Source of the DNA: Chlorogloeopsis fritschii PCC 6912
GTDB lineage: Bacteria; Cyanobacteriota; Cyanobacteriia; Cyanobacteriales; Nostocaceae
NCBI RefSeq assembly: GCF_000317285.1
Contig: NZ_AJLN01000037.1
Span: forward strand, 124,001-188,000
DNA length: 64,000 nucleotides
Direction of reading: 5' to 3'
Part shown: positions 42,271 to 51,369 of the stretch, one piece after another
How positions within the stretch are numbered: position 1 is the stretch's first letter
Layout of the letters: every line of letters begins with the position of its first letter
Translations under genes and position numbers: made by a program
The notes under the pieces: generated by a model
Databases searched by the model: none
The model's input: the letters and a program-made list of their open reading frames with translations, nothing else
Told to the model about the DNA's origin: nothing

Positions 42271-43665
42271 TTAGGTTATACGTGGTTCATTCCAGTTCCA
42301 GCCAGCGATCGCTAACAAAGCCGATAAGTAGAAGAACAGAGTGGTGTGACTCCAGATGTTTTCGGTAATCATCCCGACAAGGATGGCTGGAATAAAAGCT
42401 AACAGGATTAAGCACAGTTGTTGTTGGGCACTGCCGCTAGGTGCATACCGCAGTAACTGAATCAGGCGCAAAAACATCGCACCGAACAATGTTAGAAAAC
42501 TAACCAAACCGACAACTCCCCCTTCTACCAAAGCCCGAACGTAATCATTGTGGGGAAGAAGACCATTGCCAGCAACTGGAATACTCAAACCTATGCCATA
42601 GCCAAACATAGGGAACTGTTGCCAAGCCCTCAATAGGTAATCCCATTGAGAAATCCGCCAGTTAAAACTGTTGTGGTCTCCCTGTGATAATAGGATTGCC
42701 CGTGATATATCGATGTCTGGATTGAGTAAGGGTGTGTTAGTGAGTGAAAGGAGGCGTTCTTGCCCAAACTCCGTACTCACAAACAAACCTATAACCAATA
42801 ACAACAGTACTGCTCCCCCAATCAGCTTAGGTAAGCTCAATCTGGGAGCCAGCAAACCTAGAACAAAGGTAACAAGCATCGCCAGACTAAACAAAGCCCT
42901 GGTACTGACAAAGAAAAAAGCGAGTACACCCAGCAACAGTAACCAAGGCCAATGTTTGTGCGATCGCTCCAGCTTCCAGCAAGTCAGAGCAATAAACAGC
43001 AACAGATAGGTTGCGAAGACATTCGGGTGAGCAAAAGTCCCTTTGATTCGCTCATCGGTTGACAGAAGAAAAGGTACGAATGATGGAGGCACGAATAACT
43101 GCATCGATGCAACTGTGAATGGCGCGATCGCAGATAAAAACAGCAAAGAAATTGCCTTTTCAGGATAAATTCGCCCTTTGAGCTGCATTACCAGCCAATA
43201 AACTACTGGCCACAAAAGTGTACGCATCCAGTCGCGGATGCTCATTGGTAAAAACGAAGCATCCAATCCTAATGCTCCTAAAGGCAAGAGTATCAGCCAC
43301 AAGCCCTGTAGTATTATCCAAGCAGTAAAAAACCAACAAAACCAATCGGTACGCACAGCTTGACCTGTTAGTAACCTTATCGTTACATACAGCAAAGTTA
43401 ATAAAATTAAGCCAATGCCAAATGCCGCTGGTATCTGTTGAGCAGAGAAAACATCCAGAGCACTACGCACAATCAACAAACCCAGTACGGCTTGCTCAAA
43501 TCTAGCAAAGAAGAAAATCAGCGTCGGTACCGCAATTAGAGCTAATAGCAGCAATAGCGGTTTAGCACCTGCAAGGAATCCTGCAACTATACCAACTCCC
43601 ACGCCTGCCAACCCAACCAAAAGTGCCAGACGAGAGGAATGACTTGAGGTTCGATCGGACAACAT
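42271..43665 (-). CDS. O-antigen ligase/polymerase-family membrane protein (WaaL/Wzy-like)
   Basis: A 464-residue integral membrane protein with about 11-12 helices and a periplasmic loop with GYGIGLSIPVAGNGLLPHNDYVRALVEGG, where the conserved HNDYVRALVEGG segment of the O-antigen ligase family is visible. It would polymerise or ligate lipid-linked repeat units outside the inner membrane. The ATG is 3 bp from the stop of the Wzc-type gene, so the two are translationally coupled. Confidence 0.92.
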   Translation of the reverse strand: MLSDRTSSHSSRLALLVGLAGVGVGIVAGFLAGAKPLLLLLALIAVPTLIFFFARFEQAVLGLLIVRSALDVFSAQQIPAAFGIGLILLTLLYVTIRLLTGQAVRTDWFCWFFTAWIILQGLWLILLPLGALGLDASFLPMSIRDWMRTLLWPVVYWLVMQLKGRIYPEKAISLLFLSAIAPFTVASMQLFVPPSFVPFLLSTDERIKGTFAHPNVFATYLLLFIALTCWKLERSHKHWPWLLLLGVLAFFFVSTRALFSLAMLVTFVLGLLAPRLSLPKLIGGAVLLLLVIGLFVSTEFGQERLLSLTNTPLLNPDIDISRAILLSQGDHNSFNWRISQWDYLLRAWQQFPMFGYGIGLSIPVAGNGLLPHNDYVRALVEGGVVGLVSFLTLFGAMFLRLIQLLRYAPSGSAQQQLCLILLAFIPAILVGMITENIWSHTTLFFYLSALLAIAGWNWNEPRIT

Positions 43666-43668
43666 ACC

Positions 43669-45855
43669 TTATCTAGACCTTGAACTGTTTGAAGAATTTC
43701 TACCAGCGCCTCCCAGATTGGCTAAACGTCTGAAAGAACTGGACGATCGCGGTTCGTAACCGTTCACGGGATAGCGGTAATACTGTTCGGTTTGATCTGT
43801 GATTCCATTCACAACTACTCCCATAATTGGTATTTGATTATGTGTTAATTCTGATACTGCTCTTTGTAAAACCTCCTTAATTGTGAAACCAGGGCGTGTT
43901 ACTATCAGAACGCCATCGCTTTGTCGGCTTAATGTATGAGCATCAGCACAAGCACTAAGAGGAGGAGTATCTAAAATAACGCAGTCGTATTGTTGCACTG
44001 CTTCTGCCAACAGAGACTTCATCGCATCTGACTCTAGCAACTGCAAGGGGCGTCCGTACAATTCCCCGCAAGTCAACACAAATAGATTCTCAATCCTAGT
44101 TGGCTGCACCGTTTGCTGTAAGGATCTCTCTCCATAAATCAAATCGGTAATCCCTGGCTGGGGAGCTAAGTTAAACAGTGTGTGCTGCGCGGGGCGACGC
44201 AAATCTGCATCTATTAGCAGCGTGCGTCGAGACAACATCGCACAAACAGCAGCTAGGTGTGAAGCAACGACGGATTTACCCTCTCCCGATATGGTGCTGC
44301 TAACAACAATCTGTCGCAACGGCTCACTACTGCGAAACTCTAAGTTTTTGAAGAGCATCCGGAAAGGCTCAATCAAGGCACTATTATCCAAGAATCGTTC
44401 GGATGGCTCAAGCATAAGAGTTTTAGCAGGCAAACGCGGCAGCACTCCTAGCAATGGCAAATCCAGCAGTTCTTCTGCTTCGGAAGCATCCTTTAAAGTG
44501 TTATCCATTAATTCCAGTAGCAGGACAATTCCGGTAGCTAAAGCAGATCCGAACACAATAGCGATCGCCAGGACAGCTTTCTTGTGAGGCGAGGTGGGTT
44601 TAAGTGGAATTTGAGCGGCTTCGATAATTTGAATGTTCCCTACTAGCTGGGCTTCTGCAATCCGTGCTTCTTCTAGTTTGCTTTGCAGTAATTTCAAAGA
44701 TGCCGCACTTTCTTCCCGTTGCCGGATGAGTGGTGTCAGCTTTTGCTGTCTAATTGGTAGTTCTGCCAGGCGAGTTTGCAGATTGGCACGATTTGCTTGC
44801 ACAACTCTAAGCTTATTTTCAACTGCCGTGCGTTCAACATCATTGACAAGCAATTGGGAGGTAAGATCTTGACTGATGCGATCGCTGGCGACAGCATTTG
44901 TAGGAATGGCTTGATTTTGAGGTGATACGCGGGCTAGTTCCTTTTGATAAAAAGCACGCAATCCGTCTCTTTGCTCGACGAGCTTAATGACAGTGGGATG
45001 GTTTTCTGTAAAGTACAAGCGAGTCTCAATTACCTTTGCCTCCAACTCTGCCAACTTAGCGCGCAACATCTTGAGTTCTTCATTTTGTCCACCACGTACA
45101 GATGCGTAAGCTTGATCGAGGGCTTTGGCGTCGGTGACTTGTCGCAGTGAAACTTCTTTTGAGCGCAATTCTTGGAGTTGAGCACTCAGAGTACCTTCTT
45201 GTTCTTCCAAGGTGGCGAGGCTATTTACTAAACTCTTGGTTTGTTCATCAAAGGAAACAATACCGCTATCTTGTCTATATTTGTTTTCAATCAGTTCAGC
45301 TTTCTCCAAGCGTTGTCTGGCTTCTGGTACCTGTTGTTGTAAAAACTTCCGCACGTTGGCAGCTTCTTGGCGAATGATTTGCGTATTATCCTCAACCATT
45401 GCCTGAGAAACAGCATTGACTAGCTTGCTAGCAAGTGCAGGATCTTTGTGTTCATAACTCACCTCTAGAATATTGGTAGCTGGAACAATTTTCACTTTCA
45501 AGCCTTGACGAACTTTCTCAGGCGTAAGTGGAGTTGAAAGCGAACTACTGTTGAGCTGAGGAATAACCCTGGCGATCGCTCTACGCAGAACACGTTGAGA
45601 CTTAATTAATTCTGCTTGATCGGCTAACGGGCTAGGGCCACCTGGTATATTTGTTGGCATCTGGGTAAGATCGCGCCCTAATTCGGAAACACTCACCCTT
45701 TTGTCGTCAAGCATGAGTCGTGCTGAGGTTTGGTAACGATGGGGAGTCACTTGGAGATAGGCGATCGCTCCACCAATTACAGCAGCGAATGTAGCCAAGG
45801 CAGGGAAAGCACGCCGCTTAAATATCAAGAGTAAAGATGAAAAGCCTTTTTCCAT
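43669..45855 (-). CDS. Wzc-type polysaccharide co-polymerase and tyrosine autokinase
   Basis: A 728-residue fusion. An N-terminal Wzz domain with two membrane helices (about residues 15-33 and 430-450) encloses a long periplasmic coiled coil. The C-terminal cytoplasmic BY-kinase has Walker A STISGEGKS, Walker A' LLIDADLRRP and Walker B CVILDTPP. A Tyr cluster at the C-terminus (EQYYRYPVNGYEP) is the usual autophosphorylation site. Such proteins control chain length and export. A Ser/Arg-rich tail follows the Tyr cluster. The gene precedes the ligase gene by 3 bp. Confidence 0.95.
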   Translation of the reverse strand: MEKGFSSLLLIFKRRAFPALATFAAVIGGAIAYLQVTPHRYQTSARLMLDDKRVSVSELGRDLTQMPTNIPGGPSPLADQAELIKSQRVLRRAIARVIPQLNSSSLSTPLTPEKVRQGLKVKIVPATNILEVSYEHKDPALASKLVNAVSQAMVEDNTQIIRQEAANVRKFLQQQVPEARQRLEKAELIENKYRQDSGIVSFDEQTKSLVNSLATLEEQEGTLSAQLQELRSKEVSLRQVTDAKALDQAYASVRGGQNEELKMLRAKLAELEAKVIETRLYFTENHPTVIKLVEQRDGLRAFYQKELARVSPQNQAIPTNAVASDRISQDLTSQLLVNDVERTAVENKLRVVQANRANLQTRLAELPIRQQKLTPLIRQREESAASLKLLQSKLEEARIAEAQLVGNIQIIEAAQIPLKPTSPHKKAVLAIAIVFGSALATGIVLLLELMDNTLKDASEAEELLDLPLLGVLPRLPAKTLMLEPSERFLDNSALIEPFRMLFKNLEFRSSEPLRQIVVSSTISGEGKSVVASHLAAVCAMLSRRTLLIDADLRRPAQHTLFNLAPQPGITDLIYGERSLQQTVQPTRIENLFVLTCGELYGRPLQLLESDAMKSLLAEAVQQYDCVILDTPPLSACADAHTLSRQSDGVLIVTRPGFTIKEVLQRAVSELTHNQIPIMGVVVNGITDQTEQYYRYPVNGYEPRSSSSFRRLANLGGAGRNSSNSSRSR

Positions 45856-45994
45856 TACGTATACCCTAAAAGGTAAAGATAGTAGCTGATAAATCCTAGT
45901 ACTCTGTAATTTTGAAGGGTTAAAAATTCTCCGCGTCTCCGTATCACCGTGTCTTTGTGTCAGCCTTAACCTGTTAATTTTTGGTTGCAGACAA
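45856..45994. other. Short intergenic stretch with CTCCGCGTCTCCG filler
   Basis: Contains TTCTCCGCGTCTCCGTATCACCGTGTC at 45927-45960 in part, a dispersed filler of the type also inserted in the AEC transporter. The promoter of the Wzc-ligase operon may lie here. Confidence 0.4.
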
Positions 45995-47152
45995 CTAGGT
46001 TAGTTGTGGGATGTCTACTAGCTCAGGCGAGTTCAAAAGATTTGTATATAGTTTCAAGGTTTCAGAAGTAATGCGCTCCCAGCTGTAGTTAAGTTGCACG
46101 TGTCTTTGTGCATTCTTAGCCATTGCTGTCATTTCTGTGGGATGATGAATTGCCCAATCTAGAGAGCGAATACAGGAGTTGAGATTTCCTGTTTCAAAAA
46201 GTATTCCCCGTTCTTTACCTATTAATTGCTCATGGGGTGGAATGTCGCTTGCTAAGACTGGTATGCCTTCTTGCATGGCTTCTAACATTGCCAGAGGCAA
46301 TCCTTCCAAATCCGAAGGCAGCACAAACAACCCCGCACCTCTGACTATCTCCCAAAGACGAGCACCCCTGAGTTCGCCTGCAAAGACGATATTGCAATCG
46401 TTTGCTATCTTTTCTAAGAGCTTGGTGGTGAAAGATTTTGTATCGCTAATACCTCCAGCTAGAACTAGTTTCCATCCCTGCGGTTTTAAAGTGCTAAAGG
46501 CTTCGACAAGCAAGTCGGGACGTTTTTCTGGTACCAGTCTACCCAAGAACAGCAGATAGCGTCCTCGCTCCAAGCCTAGCCCAGTTCCATAGCTAAAATT
46601 CGGATCTGATTTACCGTAGCTAGCTGGAGCATTAGGGATGTAAACTGTATCCCTACCATAGGTTTGCAAAAAGTAGAACTTCAGGGCATCCGAGACGACA
46701 ATGATGCTGTGGGCAAAACGCACTGCTGCTTTCTCTCCAGCGTGAATTAAGCGAGTCGAAAAACTACCCCACTTAGCACGTTGCCAGTCTAGCCCCTGAC
46801 AGGTAACTACCACCTTGGCAGGAGTGGTAAATTTAGCTAAACCAGTAAATAGAGATGGGCCCAGAGCGTGGAAATGAATGATATCGTATTTATTCCCAGC
46901 CGATGCGATCGCACCTAGAGCTGAGGAAATCAAAGCATCTGCACCTCTGATTTGCAAACTGGGTAAAGAGATGACTCGCACCCCTTGAAAGTTACACTGG
47001 TTAAGCCAAGAACCCTGGGTATAGGAAGAGCGGGCGAATAAATCTACAGTGTGTCCCTGTGACACCATTCGGGGATACATTTCTGCGCAGTAATGTTCAA
47101 TGCCACCCTGTTTGGGAGGTAATCCTTTTGCACCAATTACAGCAATCTTCAT
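45995..47152 (-). CDS. Glycosyltransferase family 4, DUF1972-type N-terminus
   Basis: A 385-residue GT-B glycosyltransferase starting MKIAVIGAKGLPPKQGGIEHY, the N-terminal motif of a bacterial group that includes rhamnosyltransferases. Further features are IIHFHALGPSLF, CQGLDWQRAKWG, YLLFLGRLVPEKRPDLLVEAF, LVLAGG, and donor site PSDLEGLPLAMLEAMQEGIPVLASD. The ATG at 47152 was chosen; the longer frame adds 13 residues of no family resemblance. It might be an early transferase of the repeat unit. Confidence 0.93.
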   Translation of the reverse strand: MKIAVIGAKGLPPKQGGIEHYCAEMYPRMVSQGHTVDLFARSSYTQGSWLNQCNFQGVRVISLPSLQIRGADALISSALGAIASAGNKYDIIHFHALGPSLFTGLAKFTTPAKVVVTCQGLDWQRAKWGSFSTRLIHAGEKAAVRFAHSIIVVSDALKFYFLQTYGRDTVYIPNAPASYGKSDPNFSYGTGLGLERGRYLLFLGRLVPEKRPDLLVEAFSTLKPQGWKLVLAGGISDTKSFTTKLLEKIANDCNIVFAGELRGARLWEIVRGAGLFVLPSDLEGLPLAMLEAMQEGIPVLASDIPPHEQLIGKERGILFETGNLNSCIRSLDWAIHHPTEMTAMAKNAQRHVQLNYSWERITSETLKLYTNLLNSPELVDIPQLT

Positions 47153-47304
47153 GTCAGTTACACTTGTGCTAAACGTACAAACTTGTACCAAGTTGTATTA
47201 AGCCCTCACAACTGAAACACCTGTATAGTTTTTGATAATTTGTTGTTTCAGCTATCTTTTGTTGCAGTCTTTCTAGCGGCAGGCAAACTCACTGATTCGC
47301 ATAC

Positions 47305-48549
47305 TTAGACAACAGCTGAGTGGTTTCGCTGTTCCCAGCGTTGCCACATTTGGTTGTAAACTTCATTGACAACAGTACTTGCAGCGTAGGGTTGTGCAGT
47401 CCGTACACAAGATTCAGTTGGATAATTCTCTGGATGCAGCAGTACCTTGCGTAAGGCATTGGCGATGCACTGTGGGGTACGTTCTTCACACACAACTCCA
47501 CTATCACTAGTAAGGAGTTTTGGTGTTTCACCGCATCTAGTCGTAACAACTGGTGTGCCACTGGCAAGTGCTTCCAAGGCTACCAAAGGTAGTCCTTCAG
47601 TTACACTACTGAGAACAAAGGCATTACAAATACGATGTAATTGTGCCAGCTTTTCTTGAGGAATAGCCCCAAGCAACGTTATGCGATCGGATAACTCCAG
47701 TTGACTAATTTCTGCACGTACTTCTGGTGCTAACTCCCCATCACCTGCGATCAGTAAATGAACCTTTGGATCGTTTAAAGCTGCGATCGCGCGCACTAAT
47801 AGAATGGGATCTTTATGTGGATGCAGCCTACCGGCAAATAGAATAAAACGTGTATCTGGATTCAAACCCAGACTAGTTGCTACCTCACACCTAGAAACTT
47901 CCCGTTGTTTGTGATTCAATGGATAGAAAATTTCGCCATCAAATGAATTTTTAATGTCAGCTACACGCTTTGCAATATTTGGGTAACGCTGTCGGTATAA
48001 TTCTGACGAATTGATATTGCATGAAAGAATTTGATTAAACTGCCCAACTAACAATTTTTCTAGGGCAAAATATGCTGCCGGAAAACTTTGCCATAGGATT
48101 ACCTTTTTATTATCCGTAGCTTGTGTTTTTGTCAGAATCGTTTGAACATCAGTGTGAACAAACAGTGTTTTCTCCCCACGCCACTTCAGAGCGGCTAAAG
48201 TTGGTTCTAGCCTATGAAAATGCATGAAATCTGAAGCAAAGCAACGTCCTAAAAGAGCTGCTGTATATTTCAAGGTAGTAGGTACAAAATGTCTGATATT
48301 ATCGTTTTCTAACGGAAATAATGGTAGGAAATTTATTGCCCGTCCTGCCAATTCTGCTTCTTGCCATTTACCTACTAATTGGTAGCGATCGCCTCCGGTG
48401 GGAGCAAAGCAGGATGCTGTTCCTACAAGCCTTACCTCAAATTCACTGGGTGCATACTTGATAAAATTTTTGATTAGTGTCTGAATACCGCCAATAGTAG
48501 TATTCCAAGGGTTAAACTGGTAAAAAATTGTGAGAACAGGTTTACGCAT
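47305..48549 (-). CDS. Glycosyltransferase family 4
   Basis: A 414-residue GT-B glycosyltransferase: FYQFNPWNTTIGGIQTLIKNF, FMHFHRLEPTLAALKW, FILFAGRLHPHKDPILLVRAI, HLLIAGDGELAPEVRAEI and donor site SSVTEGLPLVALEALASGTPVVTTRCGETP with the E-x7-E pair. The ATG at 48549 begins MRKPVLTIFYQ; an upstream TTG frame adds 11 residues. It is the most upstream gene of the minus-strand polysaccharide locus, so the main promoter is likely in the AT-rich region to 49500. Confidence 0.94.
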   Translation of the reverse strand: MRKPVLTIFYQFNPWNTTIGGIQTLIKNFIKYAPSEFEVRLVGTASCFAPTGGDRYQLVGKWQEAELAGRAINFLPLFPLENDNIRHFVPTTLKYTAALLGRCFASDFMHFHRLEPTLAALKWRGEKTLFVHTDVQTILTKTQATDNKKVILWQSFPAAYFALEKLLVGQFNQILSCNINSSELYRQRYPNIAKRVADIKNSFDGEIFYPLNHKQREVSRCEVATSLGLNPDTRFILFAGRLHPHKDPILLVRAIAALNDPKVHLLIAGDGELAPEVRAEISQLELSDRITLLGAIPQEKLAQLHRICNAFVLSSVTEGLPLVALEALASGTPVVTTRCGETPKLLTSDSGVVCEERTPQCIANALRKVLLHPENYPTESCVRTAQPYAASTVVNEVYNQMWQRWEQRNHSAVV

Positions 48550-49509
48550 GATATGCACCTGATAAAATAACTGGACAATCAATTCAGCATTTTATATGTC
48601 AAAAAATCTTTGTTATTCTCTTCAGTTTTAAATAGTTTACTTAAAGTTCAGAATATCCAACAGGAAATTATCAGAAAGCATATACAGCAATCTTTTCAAC
48701 TGTTCTATGGCTTAGGAATTAATTTCTTGTGAGTTAAAAAATCAAATCTTTCTCTTCTTTGAATCTTTATCCCCGGCAGGTGCGGTCATTCTGACTCCTG
48801 TATTCTGTCTGATGCTTTCTTATTATGTTTCTATCAATGTAAAGAGATTAAGGATTTACTGAATTCCTCCTATAGTGGTATTCATTATGTAACTAAAATA
48901 TTCAAAGTAAGATTCAAAGTCATCAAAAAATACCCATACATAACCACAAAAGTAGATAGCTCTGGCACTACCGCCAAATAAACTGTCTACTTTAAAGATA
49001 TGCAGATAGAATTTTGTAATTTTTACATCTAAAACTTAATCACATCTTTACAAATCCTAGTCTCTAGGAAATTAAATTTCACTGACTTCTAACCAAACTT
49101 TACTAAAACTTTATTTTTTTATGCACAAAATGTTTAATTACAGTTTTAAGTATATTTTGTTACAAATAATAAGTAAATTATTATACTATAAGTACTGGAT
49201 AATTTATGAATTTTTCATAAAGCTTACTATGTAAAACTTTTAAAAATAGCTGCAATTTAATATATTCAGATAAATAAGATATATAGATAATCAAAGTTAA
49301 AGAAAGTAAAATCCACTTTTTCCACTTTTAATTCTAAAAAATAACCTATAGATATTATTTTTAGTCATTTTATTAACCAGAAGAGATATTAAAAGGATTT
49401 AAGAGATCTAACCACAAAAAGACTCACTGTTAAAGGTTAAAGAAGTATCTAGCCTTAAAATCACAATCATGAGAAATTAAGCAAAATATCTCAAATCAAC
49501 CGACTACCG
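48550..49509. other. Long AT-rich intergenic region
   Basis: About 960 bp with strong AT richness, rising towards 49100-49350, and no ORF or HIP1 site. It separates two minus-strand genes and probably carries the polysaccharide-locus promoter. No repeats, RNA genes or hairpins are evident. Confidence 0.5.
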
Positions 49510-51063
49510 CTAACTACTGCCTTCATTTTCCTGATTGTTAACTGAATTACGGGTATTAGAAGCAGGACGTGTGCCTGCATTACGTACATTCACGACTTTA
49601 CTAAGTAAATCGAACCAAAAGGGCGCGCCCATAGCAATAGCAATACCACTAACTATCCAGCCAGGAATTAAAGTTATAATTTTAATGGTTGGAAACGCTT
49701 GGTTTGAAGCACGTTTCCAGTGAAGTTGCTGATTTAAATTTACATCAGTCCAACCAATAGGCAGAGCAATATCGGTTAAAACTCTATCGGCATCGCTTTT
49801 CAATGCATCTATGGTTTGATTTTGATTTTTTATAACAATTTCTCCTGCGCTATTGGTAATCGTATCTCGCAAAGCAGAATCTTTTGATAGTCTGTTTACC
49901 ATATGAAATGCATCTGCATTGGCAGCAGTAGCAATAGCCAAGCCAATTAAAATTGCAACTCCTTTGGCATTGCGTTTATACACACCAGAGGCTCGCTCCA
50001 TAGAACTATTAAATGTATTTTCAATTTCTAGTCGTAATGCATTCATCCCCTCCTCTGCAGTTTTCACTCTTGTTTGAGCACGTTTTGCCAAAACCTCAAG
50101 GTTTTTAACAACAGATGGTGGTAATGTTTCTATTGCTTGCTGAATCCCTTTAAAGGTTTCGCTGTCTTTATCTTTGATTGATGCTTCAATTTCTTGATAA
50201 ATAGCACTACTCATCTTTACTGCTTCCACAACTTCATTAATATTAGGCCGCAGTTCCCCTAAAGATATAGCTTGCTCAATATCGTCAAAAATATCTTTTC
50301 TTAAAAATTTTAGTCTTCGACAGGTTTTAGCACATAATTCATTATCTGGCATCTGCATCTGAAAAGTCTCTAAATATCTATCAAAACTTTCTGCCATGCG
50401 ATTTAAACTAGTTTTTAAACTAGCCTTTTTTTGCTTAAAATTTTCAATAATTTTCTTAAATTCTGTGTCTAAATTTTCAAACTCATCATGCATATTTTTG
50501 AAAAAATATGTTAAATTTTCATCGGTTTCTGTTTCCTTTGGTAAGACTAAAATAATATTTTTAATTTCAGATAGTCTTTCAATTTTAAATTTCTCTAGCC
50601 TAGATTCAGTTAACTTTTCTACTAAGAAAGGTATTTGCAATGTTTCAACTAGAGTAGTAGCAAAAATATCGGCAGGGATATAAGAAGGGCCGCTATGTTT
50701 ATGATCACCAAAAATACTTTCACCTTGCTTCATACCTGGTCTGGGTTTTTTGATAGAACGATACATTGAACCAATAGCCCAGGTAAGCTTGCGAGGTAAG
50801 GTTGCAAATAATCCTTTTGCTTCTTGATTGATATTTTTAATTAAAGGATTTGCATAAATTTTATTAGCTAGTTGGATAACTTTAGCTTCCTCTGCGTTCT
50901 GCACATCACCAGCTAAAAGGATTTCAATTGATTTTTTTAAGTGTTCGGCACGCCATTGAAAAACAGTAGCAATAAGTTCCTGGATTTCTGAGGCTAATAA
51001 GCTTAAAATTAAATAGATAAAAATTAAACCGATAGCTACATCTAAAGTAAAAGGTAAGTTCAT
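49510..51063 (-). CDS. Large membrane-anchored protein of unknown function (517 aa)
   Basis: I cannot name the function. The N-terminal helix LDVAIGLIFIYLILSLLASEIQE with EHLKKSIEIL after it is a pattern I associate with a widespread, uncharacterised bacterial membrane family. A central coiled-coil (about residues 170-350, with many Glu/Lys) is followed by membrane segments (GVAILIGLAIATAAN and IITLIPGWIVSGIAIAMGAPFWFDLL). The layout suggests an anchored scaffold with a cytoplasmic or periplasmic stalk. The ATG at 51063 was chosen; a TTG at 51078 is possible. It lacks HIP1 sites. Confidence 0.78.
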   Translation of the reverse strand: MNLPFTLDVAIGLIFIYLILSLLASEIQELIATVFQWRAEHLKKSIEILLAGDVQNAEEAKVIQLANKIYANPLIKNINQEAKGLFATLPRKLTWAIGSMYRSIKKPRPGMKQGESIFGDHKHSGPSYIPADIFATTLVETLQIPFLVEKLTESRLEKFKIERLSEIKNIILVLPKETETDENLTYFFKNMHDEFENLDTEFKKIIENFKQKKASLKTSLNRMAESFDRYLETFQMQMPDNELCAKTCRRLKFLRKDIFDDIEQAISLGELRPNINEVVEAVKMSSAIYQEIEASIKDKDSETFKGIQQAIETLPPSVVKNLEVLAKRAQTRVKTAEEGMNALRLEIENTFNSSMERASGVYKRNAKGVAILIGLAIATAANADAFHMVNRLSKDSALRDTITNSAGEIVIKNQNQTIDALKSDADRVLTDIALPIGWTDVNLNQQLHWKRASNQAFPTIKIITLIPGWIVSGIAIAMGAPFWFDLLSKVVNVRNAGTRPASNTRNSVNNQENEGSS

Positions 51064-51369
51064 TACTTGCCTCAACAATCGCTTACTATAAATTGTGATT
51101 GATAATATTCATATCAGTTTATTCAATCAATACTTATTAAATAAATTTAAAATATATGTCGATAAATATGTCAAAAAATATTATGATTAATTAGTAAAAA
51201 TTGAGTTAGCGTATAAATCCAAACGTAATTAGTAAATTTTGTAAACAAAACTAGATTAAAGATAAACTGAAACTAACACAAGGCAATATTTTTACATTAG
51301 TAGCAACAATAGAGGCTCGTGAGCGTCTGTTTGTAATCGAACCAGCAAGCAAAATCATCATCCTAAACT
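51064..51369. other. Divergent intergenic region
   Basis: A 306-bp AT-rich region between divergently read genes; promoters for both are expected. No other structure seen. Confidence 0.4.
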
